Shown in pieces: positions 37,747 through 46,812 of a stretch of 53,644 bases of DNA (position 1 is the first letter of the stretch; each line of letters starts with the position of its first letter). The notes beneath the pieces were generated by a model that had not been told where the DNA came from, ran no database searches, and saw nothing but the letters and a program-made list of their open reading frames with translations. The DNA comes from Bauldia litoralis (lineage in GTDB: Bacteria; Pseudomonadota; Alphaproteobacteria; Rhizobiales; Kaistiaceae), in the NCBI RefSeq assembly GCF_900104485.1, contig NZ_FMXQ01000014.1, forward strand, positions 1 to 53,644, read 5' to 3'. A program made the translations under genes and the position numbers.

Positions 37747-39228
37747 ATGACCAATCCCATCTTCTCGGCCGAGAAAGTGTCGAAGAGTTTCGGCGTCGTC
37801 CAGGCGCTCTCCGACGTATCCGTCGACTTGCGGCGTGGTGAGATCCACGCCGTCATTGGCGAGAACGGCGCCGGAAAGTCGACGCTCATGAATGTCGTCT
37901 GCGGTAAGCTGCTGCCGACCTCCGGTGCGCTCTATCGCCAGGGTAAGCCCGTCGTTTTCCATACGCCGCTCGACGCCCAGAAGAACGGCATCGCCATCGC
38001 GCCGCAAGAAGTCAGCCTGGTCCCTGGCCTGTCCGTCGCCGAGAATATCCTGCTCGGTGCCCAGGAGGGCGCGGGCGCCGCGATCAACTGGCGGCGGACC
38101 CGCGAGACAGCGGCCGGACACCTCGCCCTTATTGACGAGACGATCGACCTCGACGAACAGGCCGGACGACTCAGCAAGGCGCAGCAGCAACTCGTGCAGA
38201 TCGCGCGCGCGGCAGCGACGTCGGCCGAGATCATGATTTTCGACGAACCAACGGCGGCGCTCACCTCGCGCGAGACCGGCCGCTTTTTCGATTACGTCCG
38301 GGGCTTTCGCGAACGCGGCGGCTCGGTCTTCTACATCTCCCACCGCCTCGACGAGATCCTCGAACTCGCCGACCGCATCACCGTGCTGCGCGATGGTTGC
38401 TTTGTCGCGGAGCTCGATCCGAAGACGACCACAAAGGACGAGATGGTCCGCCATATGGCAGGCCGCACAGTGCAGGCGCAGGCGCGGACGTCCAACGCGA
38501 CGAATGCCGAGGTCGTCTTGTCGGTGCGCCACCTCTCGCGACCCGGCGAGTTCGAGGACGTCAGCTTCGACCTCCATCGGGGCGAAATTCTCGGTGTCGC
38601 CGGCCTGATCGGCGCCGGTCGAACCGAGCTCGGCAAATGCCTGTTCGGCGTCACCGCCGCCCGTGCCGGCGAGATCGAGATATTCGGTGAGCGGGCTAGG
38701 ATCAGCCACCCGGCAGACGCCATTGGCCGCAGCCTTGTCTACCTACCGGAGGAGCGCAAGCAGGAAGGCATCTTCCCGCTGCTCAGCATCACCGAGAATA
38801 TGACGATTTCGGCGATGGACCGCTTTAAGTCGCTTCTCGGCCTGCGCTTCAACGACATGGTGCGGGAAGTCGACACCTATATCGACCGGGTGCGGATCAA
38901 GCTCGGATCGCCGAGCGATCCGATCACCAGCCTCAGCGGCGGCAACCAGCAAAAGGTGATCCTCGCCCGCTGGCTGATGAAAGAGAGCCGCATTCTAATC
39001 CTCGACGAGCCGACGCGCGGCATCGACGTCAACGCCAAGGTCGACATTCAGTCCCAGCTGCGAACGCTGGCCGGCGCAGGATTGTCGATCATCTACATCT
39101 CGTCGGAACTGCAGGAGGTGATCGACGTGTCCGATCGCGTCCTCGTCATGCACGAGGGTCACGTCAAGGGCATCTCGCCGGCCGGCACGGCAACCCAGGA
39201 ATCGCTCCTCGCAACGGCGATGAGCTGA
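37747..39228 (+). CDS. Sugar-type ABC transporter ATPase (CUT2, duplicated), system 2
   Basis: 493 residues from the ATG at 37747 (GGGG about six bases upstream); an in-frame TTG 12 bases earlier is less likely. Two domains: first GENGAGKS, LSKAQQQLVQIARAA and IMIFDEPTAALT; second GLIGAGRT, LSGGNQQKVILARWL and ILILDEPTRGID. Typical RbsA-like arrangement. Partner of the permease that starts 25 bases later. Confidence 0.94.
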   Translation: MTNPIFSAEKVSKSFGVVQALSDVSVDLRRGEIHAVIGENGAGKSTLMNVVCGKLLPTSGALYRQGKPVVFHTPLDAQKNGIAIAPQEVSLVPGLSVAENILLGAQEGAGAAINWRRTRETAAGHLALIDETIDLDEQAGRLSKAQQQLVQIARAAATSAEIMIFDEPTAALTSRETGRFFDYVRGFRERGGSVFYISHRLDEILELADRITVLRDGCFVAELDPKTTTKDEMVRHMAGRTVQAQARTSNATNAEVVLSVRHLSRPGEFEDVSFDLHRGEILGVAGLIGAGRTELGKCLFGVTAARAGEIEIFGERARISHPADAIGRSLVYLPEERKQEGIFPLLSITENMTISAMDRFKSLLGLRFNDMVREVDTYIDRVRIKLGSPSDPITSLSGGNQQKVILARWLMKESRILILDEPTRGIDVNAKVDIQSQLRTLAGAGLSIIYISSELQEVIDVSDRVLVMHEGHVKGISPAGTATQESLLATAMS

Positions 39229-39253
39229 AACCTCTGAGGATGGAGTAGGAATA

Positions 39254-40234
39254 ATGGTTGAGGCAGGGGCGCAACAAGGCCGCGAAAGCGGCCTGACGCA
39301 GGGCATAGCACGGCTCCGCAAATGGGACGGGATCGGCATCCTGATCGCGCTGTTGATCCTGACGGCGGCGCTGTCCGTCGCGACTCCGGCCTTCCTCTCC
39401 CAATACAATCTCAGCGTCGTCGCCCGTCAGGCGTCCTTCGTCGGGCTGATCGCGCTCGGCCAAACACTGGTGCTGCTGATCGGCGGCATCGACCTGTCGG
39501 TCGGCGCCGCCGCCGGGCTTTCGGCGATCTTCGGTTCGCTGCTGCTCACCCAGACCGGCATCGATCCCTATATGGTGGTTCCGATCACGATGCTGTTCGG
39601 CCTCTTGCTCGGCTGCATCAACGGCTTCTTCGTCGCCCGCCTCGGGCTGAACCCTTTCATTGTCACGCTGGCATCCTGGGAGATTTTCGCCGGCTTGACC
39701 CTCGTCATCACCAAGGGCTATCCGATCCGCCCGCTCGGCGAAGCGTTCCGGTTCTTCGGGGCTGGCAGCATGTTCGGCGTTCCGGTGCCCGTGGTCATCT
39801 TCCTCGCCTGCGGAGCGATCCTCACTTACGTCCTCAACCGTACCCGGTTCGGCCGCAACATCTACGCAATTGGCGGCAACCGGGAAGCAGCGGCGCTGGT
39901 CGGCATCCGGGTTTGGCGGGTCGAGTTGATCGTGTTCGGTCTGGCCGGGATGTTTGCGGCGCTTGCTGGCATCCTCTATGCGAGCCGGATGGATTCCGGA
40001 CAGCCTTCTGTCGGCGAGGGATGGCTGATGGGCGCGATCACCGCGGCGATCATCGGCGGCACCAGCCTTCGCGGCGGACAGGGAACAATTCCCGGTACGA
40101 TCCTCGGCGCCCTGCTGATGGCAGTTCTCGCCAACGGCATCGTTTTGCTCAACGTCTCTGGCTACTGGGAACGCGTCATCATCGGCTTGGTGGTGCTGAT
40201 CGCCGTCTTGGTGGATCTGGTCCGTCGTCGATAA
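39254..40234 (+). CDS. Sugar-type ABC transporter permease (CUT2), system 2
   Basis: 326 residues with about nine membrane segments. ALGQTLVLLIGGIDLSVGAAAG, FGRNIYAIGGNREAAALVGIRVWRVE and IIGGTSLRGGQGTIPGTILGALLM are the family hallmarks. GGAGTAGGA lies upstream of the ATG. Last gene of the catabolic operon; recombinase debris starts about 25 bases beyond its stop. Confidence 0.93.
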   Translation: MVEAGAQQGRESGLTQGIARLRKWDGIGILIALLILTAALSVATPAFLSQYNLSVVARQASFVGLIALGQTLVLLIGGIDLSVGAAAGLSAIFGSLLLTQTGIDPYMVVPITMLFGLLLGCINGFFVARLGLNPFIVTLASWEIFAGLTLVITKGYPIRPLGEAFRFFGAGSMFGVPVPVVIFLACGAILTYVLNRTRFGRNIYAIGGNREAAALVGIRVWRVELIVFGLAGMFAALAGILYASRMDSGQPSVGEGWLMGAITAAIIGGTSLRGGQGTIPGTILGALLMAVLANGIVLLNVSGYWERVIIGLVVLIAVLVDLVRRR

Positions 40235-40257
40235 TCACACTGAGGGCAGGTCGGTCT

Positions 40258-40600
40258 CAATCGACGAGGATCATATCGTTCGATACGCGCCACTTGCCGC
40301 TGCGAGAAGCTTGAATTCCGCAGTTGTTAAACGCCGCCGCAAAGCCGAGCGGGTCCCGGGTGCGAGGGCGGCTTTCGTCCGCTCCGAGAGTCCCCACCAC
40401 CCCTTCGCAGCGAGAGCGACGTATAGGTGAAGCGTGGCGTCGCCTGGACGACCTGGACGTAGCTGGCGAACGCTCCGGCCAAACTTCCCGTCTATAAAAA
40501 TGACGCGTCTCCGCAGGCGGCGAGTCGGTCGACGAGGTTCTTCACGTTCGACACGTGCCATTGCCCCCCACGAGTCGTCATTAGCGGTGCGAGATGACCG
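40258..40600 (-). pseudogene. Serine recombinase (resolvase) remnants, two pieces
   Basis: On the minus strand one frame gives TTRGGQWHVSNVKNLVDRLA, the usual C-terminal helix-turn-helix end of resolvase-type recombinases. Further along, another frame gives DATLHLYVALAAKGWW and GLSERTKAALA, the catalytic-domain E-helix region. A third frame ends GFAAAFNNCGIQAS and SGKWRVSNDMILVD before a stop at about 40258. Frameshifts and stops separate the pieces, so nothing intact remains. Two different recombinase copies may be overlaid. No catalytic serine segment was found. Confidence 0.5.
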
Positions 40601-41121
40601 AGAGGCTTCTCCAGCCCGGGGGTCGCCGAGCGAAGAATTGGTCGTCCTTGCTAGAAACCGTCAGTCTACACGGGGTATTTGAGCGGGCGCACGGATCGGC
40701 TTGGGCTCTGGACCATCGCAGTATCGCGATCAGTGAAATCTCTCGTGTAGACGGCTGGTTCTCGGGAAGGATGCCGGCTCCGCACCGATCCGTCGGAGTC
40801 CGCATTGTGCTGATAAGCAGCCATATTTTGTTGGCGTTGGCATTCTTGCTATTCGCCAACTGCGGACGCAGGCGCGAGGTCCGCTCTCGGCCCTATGCCG
40901 CCGTTGAAACGCTGGGCTAGGAATGACCGCTTTTGACAGATTTTGTTGAAGAGTCGGAAGCGGCGCTGAACTTCGATCAGGGTGCATTCCCGTCCGGGAA
41001 GACACCTTCGCCTTCTCAACCCGCGTCTTGTGGACAGGATTTACGTCAGGCGGACTCCCGGAGCTTTATTCATATCAGACATGCTGATATACGACTATGT
41101 CATCTTTCAAACGGACGCAAC
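40601..41121. other. Gene-free stretch between recombinase debris and the ArsR-type gene
   Basis: About 520 bases. A 92-codon minus frame at 40581-40859 and upstream extensions of the ArsR-type frame are open, but lack recognisable domains and convincing starts. The last 60 bases hold a palindrome that is probably regulatory. Otherwise nothing recognised. Confidence 0.4.
41072..41090. promoter_or_regulatory. Palindromic operator candidate upstream of the ArsR-type regulator
   Basis: ATATCAG-ACATG-CTGATAT, perfect 7-base arms, 31 bases before the start codon. Size and symmetry suit a dimeric winged-helix regulator, perhaps autoregulation. Confidence 0.45.
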
Positions 41122-42045
41122 ATGAGCGGAAAAGTACTTGTAATCGATCCATCGAAGCGGCCGGACCTTATGCGAGGGCTCGCGAGCGAGGTGCGTGTCG
41201 CGATCCTCAAGCTCCTTCGGGACGGCGAGGAAAAGAACGTCAATCAAATCGCCGAGCGACTGGGACTTCCCCAATCCACCGTCTCCTCCAACCTGCAGGT
41301 ACTGGAAGATACCGGCCTCATCACGACCGAGAGCCGCAAGGCGCGCAAGGGTAGCCAGAAGGTCTGTCGGACGGCCTTTTCGGAAATCCTGGTGGGATTT
41401 CGCGACGATCTTCCGCAGGCCGGGGACGGAACGATCGAGGTTTCGATGCCGCTCGGCCTCTATACGACTTGCGAGGTCACGGGACCCTGCGGGCTTTGCT
41501 CGGCGGACGGCGTCATCGGCCTGCTCGACGTGCCCAACACATTCCTCGAACCGGATCGCATGAAAGCCGGGCTGCTGTGGTTTACCAGGGGCTATGTCGA
41601 ATACCAGTTTCCCAACAATACAAAGCTCAATCGAACGAAACCGACAGCGCTGGAATTCTCCATGGAACTGAGTTCCGAGGTGCCCGGCACCGCGACCGAC
41701 TGGCCGTCGGATATTTTCCTTCAGGTGAACGGTGTCGATATCGGGACATGGACCTCGCCGGGCGACTTCGGAGACAAGCGAGGCGTCTTTACGCCTGACT
41801 GGTGGAAGCTTGCCGGGTCGCAATACGGCAAACTGAAGAACTGGCGGGTCAACGGCAGCGGCAGCTTCATCGACGGCATGCGGATTTCCGACGTGACCCT
41901 CGATGACCTGAAGATCGACCAGCACCATTCCATTCGCATGCGCATCGGCGTGAAACAGGATGCCGAGCATCCTGGCGGAATGAACATTTTCGGCAAGGGA
42001 TTCGGCAATTACGATCAGGACATCGTACTGCGCATCGCAACCTGA
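41122..42045 (+). CDS. ArsR-type winged-helix regulator with large C-terminal domain
   Basis: 307 residues from the ATG at 41122; the frame is open about 60 codons upstream but that part covers the palindrome and looks non-coding. N-terminal ArsR-like helix-turn-helix (RPDLMRGLASEVRVAILKLLRDGEEKNVNQIAERLGLPQSTVSSNLQVLEDTGLI). The remaining 210 residues form a beta-rich sensor-like domain with cysteines (GLYTTCEVTGPCGLC) and RGYVEYQFPN. Such regulators accompany glycoside hydrolase operons. It precedes the arabinofuranosidase by about 110 bases and is its probable controller, sensing arabinose or an arabino-oligosaccharide. Confidence 0.85.
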   Translation: MSGKVLVIDPSKRPDLMRGLASEVRVAILKLLRDGEEKNVNQIAERLGLPQSTVSSNLQVLEDTGLITTESRKARKGSQKVCRTAFSEILVGFRDDLPQAGDGTIEVSMPLGLYTTCEVTGPCGLCSADGVIGLLDVPNTFLEPDRMKAGLLWFTRGYVEYQFPNNTKLNRTKPTALEFSMELSSEVPGTATDWPSDIFLQVNGVDIGTWTSPGDFGDKRGVFTPDWWKLAGSQYGKLKNWRVNGSGSFIDGMRISDVTLDDLKIDQHHSIRMRIGVKQDAEHPGGMNIFGKGFGNYDQDIVLRIAT

Positions 42046-42069
42046 TCAGCCTGAGCCAGCAAGAGTCGC

Positions 42070-42100
42070 TTGACGAACCGCGCGTCCTGACCCTTATTAT
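42070..42100 (+). promoter_or_regulatory. Predicted promoter of the arabinofuranosidase operon
   Basis: TTGACG (42070-42075) and TATTAT (42095-42100) with a 19-base spacer, or TTATTA with 18. Confidence 0.5.
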
Positions 42101-42109
42101 AACGTCAAG

Positions 42110-42125
42110 TCCGGTATAAACCGGA
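42110..42125. promoter_or_regulatory. Palindrome at the expected start of the arabinofuranosidase transcript
   Basis: TCCGGT-ATAA-ACCGGA, perfect 6-base arms, about 10 bases after the predicted -10 box. A likely operator; its sequence differs from the palindrome before the ArsR-type gene. Confidence 0.45.
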
Positions 42126-42154
42126 AAAGATGTTTTGAACATGGGAGGGGCGAC

Positions 42155-43663
42155 GTGGAGGCATCCGTCACAGCGCATGCGCGCTATGTGATCGCCGATA
42201 TCGACAACCGACTCTACGGATCGTTTCTCGAACATCTGGGCCGCGCCGTCTATACGGGCATCTACGAGCCCGATCACCCGACCGCGGACAAGAACGGCAT
42301 GCGCCGCGATGTCATCGATCTGGTTCGCGAGCTGGACACGCCCATCTGCCGCTACCCGGGCGGCAATTTTGTTTCCGCCTACAATTGGGAAGATGGCATC
42401 GGCCCGAAGGAGATGCGTCCAACCCGGCTGGACCTCGCCTGGCACACATCAGAATCCAACCATGTCGGCATCCACGAGTTCGCCGAGTGGGCGAAAGCCG
42501 CCAACACCGAGATGATGCTGGCCGTCAATCTCGGCTCGCGTGGACTGGATGCCGCTCGCAACTTCGTCGAATACGTCAATCACCCCGGCGGCAGCTACTG
42601 GTCCGACCTGCGAAAGAAGAACGGCCGGGCGGACCCGTGGGACGTCAAGCTCTGGTGCCTCGGCAACGAGATGGACGGTCCCTGGCAGGTCGGCCACAAG
42701 AGTGCCGCCGAGTATGGTCACCTAGCCAACGAGACGGCCAAGGCGCTGCGCGCCTTCGACGACAAGCTCGACCTCGTCGTGTGCGGGTCTTCGCATTCCG
42801 ACATGGCCACCTACCCGCAGTGGGAAGCGACCGTGCTGGAAAGCACCTACGACCAGGTCGATTACATCTCCCTGCACATGTATTTCGAGAACTACGAGAA
42901 AAATACCGCCGAGTATCTCGCGCTGCCGGAGAAGCTCGACCGGTATATCGGTACGGTCGGTGGCGTCATCGACTATGTCAAAGCGAAGCGGCGCGCGACG
43001 AACGACGTCAAGATTTCCTTCGACGAATGGAACGTCTGGTATCACGAGCGCAAGAACGACGCGAAACGCATGAAGGAATGGGGCTGGCCCCATGCCCCGG
43101 CGCTTCTGGAGGACATCTACAATTTCGAGGATGTGCTTCAGGTGGGCTGCATCCTCAACACCTTCATCCGCCGGTCGGATCTGGTCCGCATCGCGTGCAT
43201 CGCCCAGCTCGTGAACGTCATCGCGCCGATCATGACAGCGCCGGGCGGCGGCGCGTGGAAGCAGACGATCTACCATCCGTTCCAGTTCGCCTCGCGCTAT
43301 GGCCGCGGCACCGCGCTTCAGCTCGATGTCGACTGCCCGACCTACGATGCCGACATAGCGCGCGGCGTCAGCTACCTCGACATGGCCGGCGTTCATGACG
43401 GTGATGAGGGAACGCTGACCTTCTTCGCCGTGAACCGCAACGGCGCAGAGCCGATGGACATCGACGTCTCCATCGAAGGCTTCGGGGAGGCGAAGTCGGT
43501 CGAGCATACCCTGATAAAGCATGCCGATCTCGAGGCCAGGAACACCGAGAGCGTCCCGGACAACGTGAAGCCCGAGCTCGTATCCGGGGCGACGTTGTCC
43601 GGCGGCAAGCTCGCGGTGAGCGTGCCTGCGCATTCCTACTCGATGATCAGGGCCCAGCTCTAG
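42155..43663 (+). CDS. Alpha-L-arabinofuranosidase, GH51
   Basis: 502 residues from a GTG with GGGAGGGG four bases upstream. GH51 features: RYPGGNFVSAYNWEDGIGP near the N-terminus, acid/base Glu172 in WCLGNEMDGPW and nucleophile Glu291 in ISFDEWNVWY. No signal peptide, so intracellular: it removes arabinofuranosyl residues from imported arabino- or arabinoxylo-oligosaccharides. First gene of an operon with a family 1 binding protein and two permeases. Confidence 0.95.
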   Translation: MEASVTAHARYVIADIDNRLYGSFLEHLGRAVYTGIYEPDHPTADKNGMRRDVIDLVRELDTPICRYPGGNFVSAYNWEDGIGPKEMRPTRLDLAWHTSESNHVGIHEFAEWAKAANTEMMLAVNLGSRGLDAARNFVEYVNHPGGSYWSDLRKKNGRADPWDVKLWCLGNEMDGPWQVGHKSAAEYGHLANETAKALRAFDDKLDLVVCGSSHSDMATYPQWEATVLESTYDQVDYISLHMYFENYEKNTAEYLALPEKLDRYIGTVGGVIDYVKAKRRATNDVKISFDEWNVWYHERKNDAKRMKEWGWPHAPALLEDIYNFEDVLQVGCILNTFIRRSDLVRIACIAQLVNVIAPIMTAPGGGAWKQTIYHPFQFASRYGRGTALQLDVDCPTYDADIARGVSYLDMAGVHDGDEGTLTFFAVNRNGAEPMDIDVSIEGFGEAKSVEHTLIKHADLEARNTESVPDNVKPELVSGATLSGGKLAVSVPAHSYSMIRAQL

Positions 43664-43712
43664 GGAGAACTTCACCGCGGTCCACGAGGCCGCACACGCA
43701 GGGAGGAAGAAG

Positions 43713-44990
43713 ATGTTGAAGCAGAGCACCTTTGCAAAGATGCTGCTGGCCGCGGCGTTGATGACGACGTCGGCCCAGGCGGAGGAAACCGTCGTCTGGT
43801 GGGATTTCCTCGCCGGCGGCGACGGCGTGCGCATGAAGCAGATGATTTCCGATTTCAACGCCGCGCACGAGGGCAAGATCACGATCGACGCCACGACCCT
43901 TGAGTGGGGCGTTCCCTTCTACTCCAAGGTGCAGACGTCTGCCGCGGTCGACGAGGCGCCCGATGTCATGACGTATCACGCCAGCCGCATTCCTCTTGCC
44001 GTCAAGCAGGGCATCCTGCAGGAGATCACGGCAGGTGACTGGGAGAAAATGGGCCTGTCCGAGGCCGACTATGCGGACGCCACCTGGAATGCCGTCACCA
44101 TCGACGGCAAGCAATATGCGGTGCCGCTCGATACCCACCCGATCGTTCTCTATTACAACAAGGACGTGTTGGGCGAAGCGGGACTCCTGACCGAGGATGG
44201 AACGCCGAAGGGCATGGACAGCCGCGAGGGCTTTACCGCGACCTTGCAAGCGCTGAAGGATGCGGGTTCGGTGAAATTCCCGCTCGGCAGCGTGACCGCG
44301 GACGGCAATTTCATGTTCCGCACGATCTATTCGCTGATGGGCCAGCAGGACGGCGAACTGATGACCGATGGCGAGTTCCTGGCCGGCGACAACAAGAAGA
44401 AGCTGGAGAACGCGCTCGCCGTTCTTGCCGAATGGACGAACGATGGCTTGCAATCGACCTACACCGACTATCCGGCAACCGTAGCGCTCTTCACGACCGG
44501 CGACGCCGCAATGATGGTCAACGGCGTTTGGGAAGTGCCGACCATGGTCGATCTGCACAAGGACGGTAAGCTGTTTGAATGGGGTGCCGTCGAATTGCCG
44601 GTGATTTTCGATCACCCGGCAACTTATGCCGACAGCCACGTCTTCGCCATTCCGGCAAACAAGAGCAAGGAAATGACCGCCGAGAAGCGCGATGCCGTGC
44701 TCGAGGTCATGAGCTGGATATCGCAGAACTCGCTGTTCTGGGCAACGGCGGGCCACATCCCTGCATACGGTCCGGTCACGGCATCCGACGAGTACAAGGC
44801 GATGGAGCCGAACGCGACCTATTCGAGCCTGACCGAGAACATGATCTTCGATCCGAAGTCGCCGCTTGCTGGTGTCGCCGGGCCGATCTTCGATGTCATG
44901 TCGACCTATTTCGTGCCGACGCTCAACGGCGAGATGGAGCCGGCCGAGGCCGTCGAGGAAATCGAGTATGAACTGAACGACATGCAGTGA
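43713..44990 (+). CDS. Periplasmic oligosaccharide-binding protein (SBP family 1)
   Basis: 425 residues from an ATG with GGGAGGAAG upstream. Signal peptide MLKQSTFAKMLLAAALMTTSAQA. Mature protein: VVWWDFLAGGDGVRMKQMISDFNAAHEGKI, then PLDTHPIVLYYNKDVLGEAGL, typical MalE/UgpB-type family. It follows the arabinofuranosidase and probably binds arabino-oligosaccharides. A hairpin follows its stop. Confidence 0.93.
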   Translation: MLKQSTFAKMLLAAALMTTSAQAEETVVWWDFLAGGDGVRMKQMISDFNAAHEGKITIDATTLEWGVPFYSKVQTSAAVDEAPDVMTYHASRIPLAVKQGILQEITAGDWEKMGLSEADYADATWNAVTIDGKQYAVPLDTHPIVLYYNKDVLGEAGLLTEDGTPKGMDSREGFTATLQALKDAGSVKFPLGSVTADGNFMFRTIYSLMGQQDGELMTDGEFLAGDNKKKLENALAVLAEWTNDGLQSTYTDYPATVALFTTGDAAMMVNGVWEVPTMVDLHKDGKLFEWGAVELPVIFDHPATYADSHVFAIPANKSKEMTAEKRDAVLEVMSWISQNSLFWATAGHIPAYGPVTASDEYKAMEPNATYSSLTENMIFDPKSPLAGVAGPIFDVMSTYFVPTLNGEMEPAEAVEEIEYELNDMQ

Positions 44991-45001
44991 CGCACTCCCG
45001 C

Positions 45002-45025
45002 CGGGGCGGCATTCGTGCCGCCCCG
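45002..45025 (+). other. Intercistronic hairpin after the oligosaccharide-binding gene
   Basis: Perfect 10-base arms CGGGGCGGCA and TGCCGCCCCG around a TTCG loop, 11 bases beyond the stop. UUCG loops are unusually stable. Downstream permease genes argue for mRNA protection rather than full termination. Confidence 0.65.
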
Positions 45026-45051
45026 AACTCCTCGGCGCAGGGAGAAGTGAT

Positions 45052-45936
45052 TTGATCCGCAATCCGACAAGAGAAGCGCTGGTCGCCTATGTGCTGATCG
45101 CCCCGTTCGTCGCTGTCTATGCGCTGATCTTCATCTATCCGATGGCGCAACTCTTCTATCTATCGTTTACCGATGCACCGCTCATCGGCTCCGGCGACTT
45201 TGTCGGCGTGGAACACTACGGGAGCCTGCCGAGCGACCGCCGCTTCAATACGGCGATCTGGAACACCGCCTATTTCGTCGCGCTGACGGTGATCCCCGGC
45301 ACGATCGTCGCGCTGGTCATCTCGCTTGGCGTCAGCCGCCTGTCGGGCCGTCTTCAGTCGCTGGTCCTGGCCCTGTTCTTTCTGCCCTACATCCTGCCGG
45401 TCTCGGTGGTCTATCGGCTCTGGGACTGGACGCTGAACTTCCAGTTCGGCATCGCCATGCACGTCTTCGACATGATCGGGATCGACCGGGTGCCGATCTT
45501 CAAGGTGACCGGCTGGTTCATGCCCGCTGTCGCCTTCGTGACCATCTGGTGGACGGCGGGCTTCTCGATCCTGCTGTTCCTCGCCGGACTACGCGCCATT
45601 CCGAAGGAAATCTACGAGGCGGCCTCGCTGGATAATGCCGGCCGTTGGCGAACCTTCCGCAAGGTGACCTGGCCACTGCTCTGGCCGGTCACCTCGCTGG
45701 TGCTGACGATCCAGCTGATCCTGCAGCTGAAGATCTTCGACCAGGTCTACCTGTTCTCGGACGGCGGCAGGCCGAACGACAATCTCGTCATGGTCTACTA
45801 CATCTTCCAGCGCGCCTTCGAACGCGATCAGGGTGGTCACGCGGCCGCGGCGGCAGTCGTGCTGTTCCTGATCGTGATCGTCGTGTCGGTCCTGAACTTC
45901 CAGCTCATGCGTCTTTCGGGGAGCCGGAACAGATGA
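45052..45936 (+). CDS. Oligosaccharide ABC transporter permease (MalF/UgpA type)
   Basis: 294 residues from a TTG with GGAGAAG upstream. Six membrane segments; EAA loop EIYEAASLDNAGRWRTFRKVTWPLLWP. N-terminus LVAYVLIAPFVAVYALIFIYPMAQLFYLS is typical of the family. Stop overlaps the next start (ATGA). Confidence 0.93.
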   Translation: MIRNPTREALVAYVLIAPFVAVYALIFIYPMAQLFYLSFTDAPLIGSGDFVGVEHYGSLPSDRRFNTAIWNTAYFVALTVIPGTIVALVISLGVSRLSGRLQSLVLALFFLPYILPVSVVYRLWDWTLNFQFGIAMHVFDMIGIDRVPIFKVTGWFMPAVAFVTIWWTAGFSILLFLAGLRAIPKEIYEAASLDNAGRWRTFRKVTWPLLWPVTSLVLTIQLILQLKIFDQVYLFSDGGRPNDNLVMVYYIFQRAFERDQGGHAAAAAVVLFLIVIVVSVLNFQLMRLSGSRNR

Positions 45937-46775
45937 CCCCGGCCTCCGCCCGCCGCTTCAGTGCCATCGGTCTTGCGATCACGCTTGTCACCGTGATCTG
46001 CGCCATACTCTGGGCGTTTCCGATCTATTGGGGCATCGTGAGCTCTCTGAAGCCCGACGACGAGGTCGTGCGGGCCTATATCGAACTCTGGCCGGACACG
46101 CTGACGTTCGAGCACTACATCTTTGCCCTGACACAGACCCAGATCGGCATCTGGTACATCAACTCGATCGCCACGGCGATCGGCGTCACGGTTCTGACGG
46201 TCGGCACCTCGATCTTTGCGGGCTATGCGATCTCGCAACTGCGGTTTCCGCTACGGCGCCCGCTCTGGTGGCTGATCCTCGCCAGCTTCATGGTGCCGAC
46301 CCAAGTGCTGATCATCAATCACTTCGTCCTGATGGCCAACATGGGTTTGTTGAACACCTGGGCGGGGATCATCCTGCCGCAGTTGATCCATCCGGTCGTC
46401 ATCATCGTCTACAAGCAGTTCTTCGACCAGGTGCCGCATGATTTCCGCGAGGCGGCGATCCTGGATAACGCGTCCGAATGGCGGATCCTCTTCAAGGTCT
46501 ACATTCCGATGAACTGGGGGGTGACGACGGCGCTGGCGATCGTGACGTTCATCTGGGCGTGGAACGCGTTTCTTTGGCCCTTCCTCGCGGTCACCAGGAC
46601 CGACATGATGACCATTACGGTGGGGATCACGCAGACGAACGACAGCTTCGGCGTCTACTATGCGAGCGAACTTGGGGCCGCGGTTCTGGCCGGCTTCCCG
46701 GTCGCCTTGGCCTATCTTCTCTTCCAGCGCAGGGTGACCGAAGCGATCACGCTTTCGGCCGGCATCAAGGGCTAG
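45933..46775 (+). CDS. Oligosaccharide ABC transporter permease (MalG/UgpE type)
   Basis: 280 residues from the overlapping ATG. Six membrane segments; EAA loop DFREAAILDNASEWRILFKVYIPMN, with the typical C-terminus VTEAITLSAGIKG. Partner of the preceding permease. The operon has no ATPase gene downstream on this strand; the ATPase is in the convergent gene. Confidence 0.93.
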   Translation: MTPASARRFSAIGLAITLVTVICAILWAFPIYWGIVSSLKPDDEVVRAYIELWPDTLTFEHYIFALTQTQIGIWYINSIATAIGVTVLTVGTSIFAGYAISQLRFPLRRPLWWLILASFMVPTQVLIINHFVLMANMGLLNTWAGIILPQLIHPVVIIVYKQFFDQVPHDFREAAILDNASEWRILFKVYIPMNWGVTTALAIVTFIWAWNAFLWPFLAVTRTDMMTITVGITQTNDSFGVYYASELGAAVLAGFPVALAYLLFQRRVTEAITLSAGIKG

Positions 46776-46794
46776 TGACACCGTCGCGATAATG

Positions 46795-46812
46795 GACCGG
46801 CAATTGCCGGTC
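46795..46812. terminator. Palindrome between convergent transporter genes
   Basis: GACCGGCAATTGCCGGTC, a perfect 18-base palindrome in the 35-base gap, also touching the ATPase gene stop. No T-run on either side, so termination is plausible but unproven. Confidence 0.5.

Noticed and set aside
40581-40859. 92-codon minus-strand frame beside the recombinase debris
   Set aside because: No recognisable motif or ribosome site; it overlaps the recombinase C-terminal piece in a different frame.
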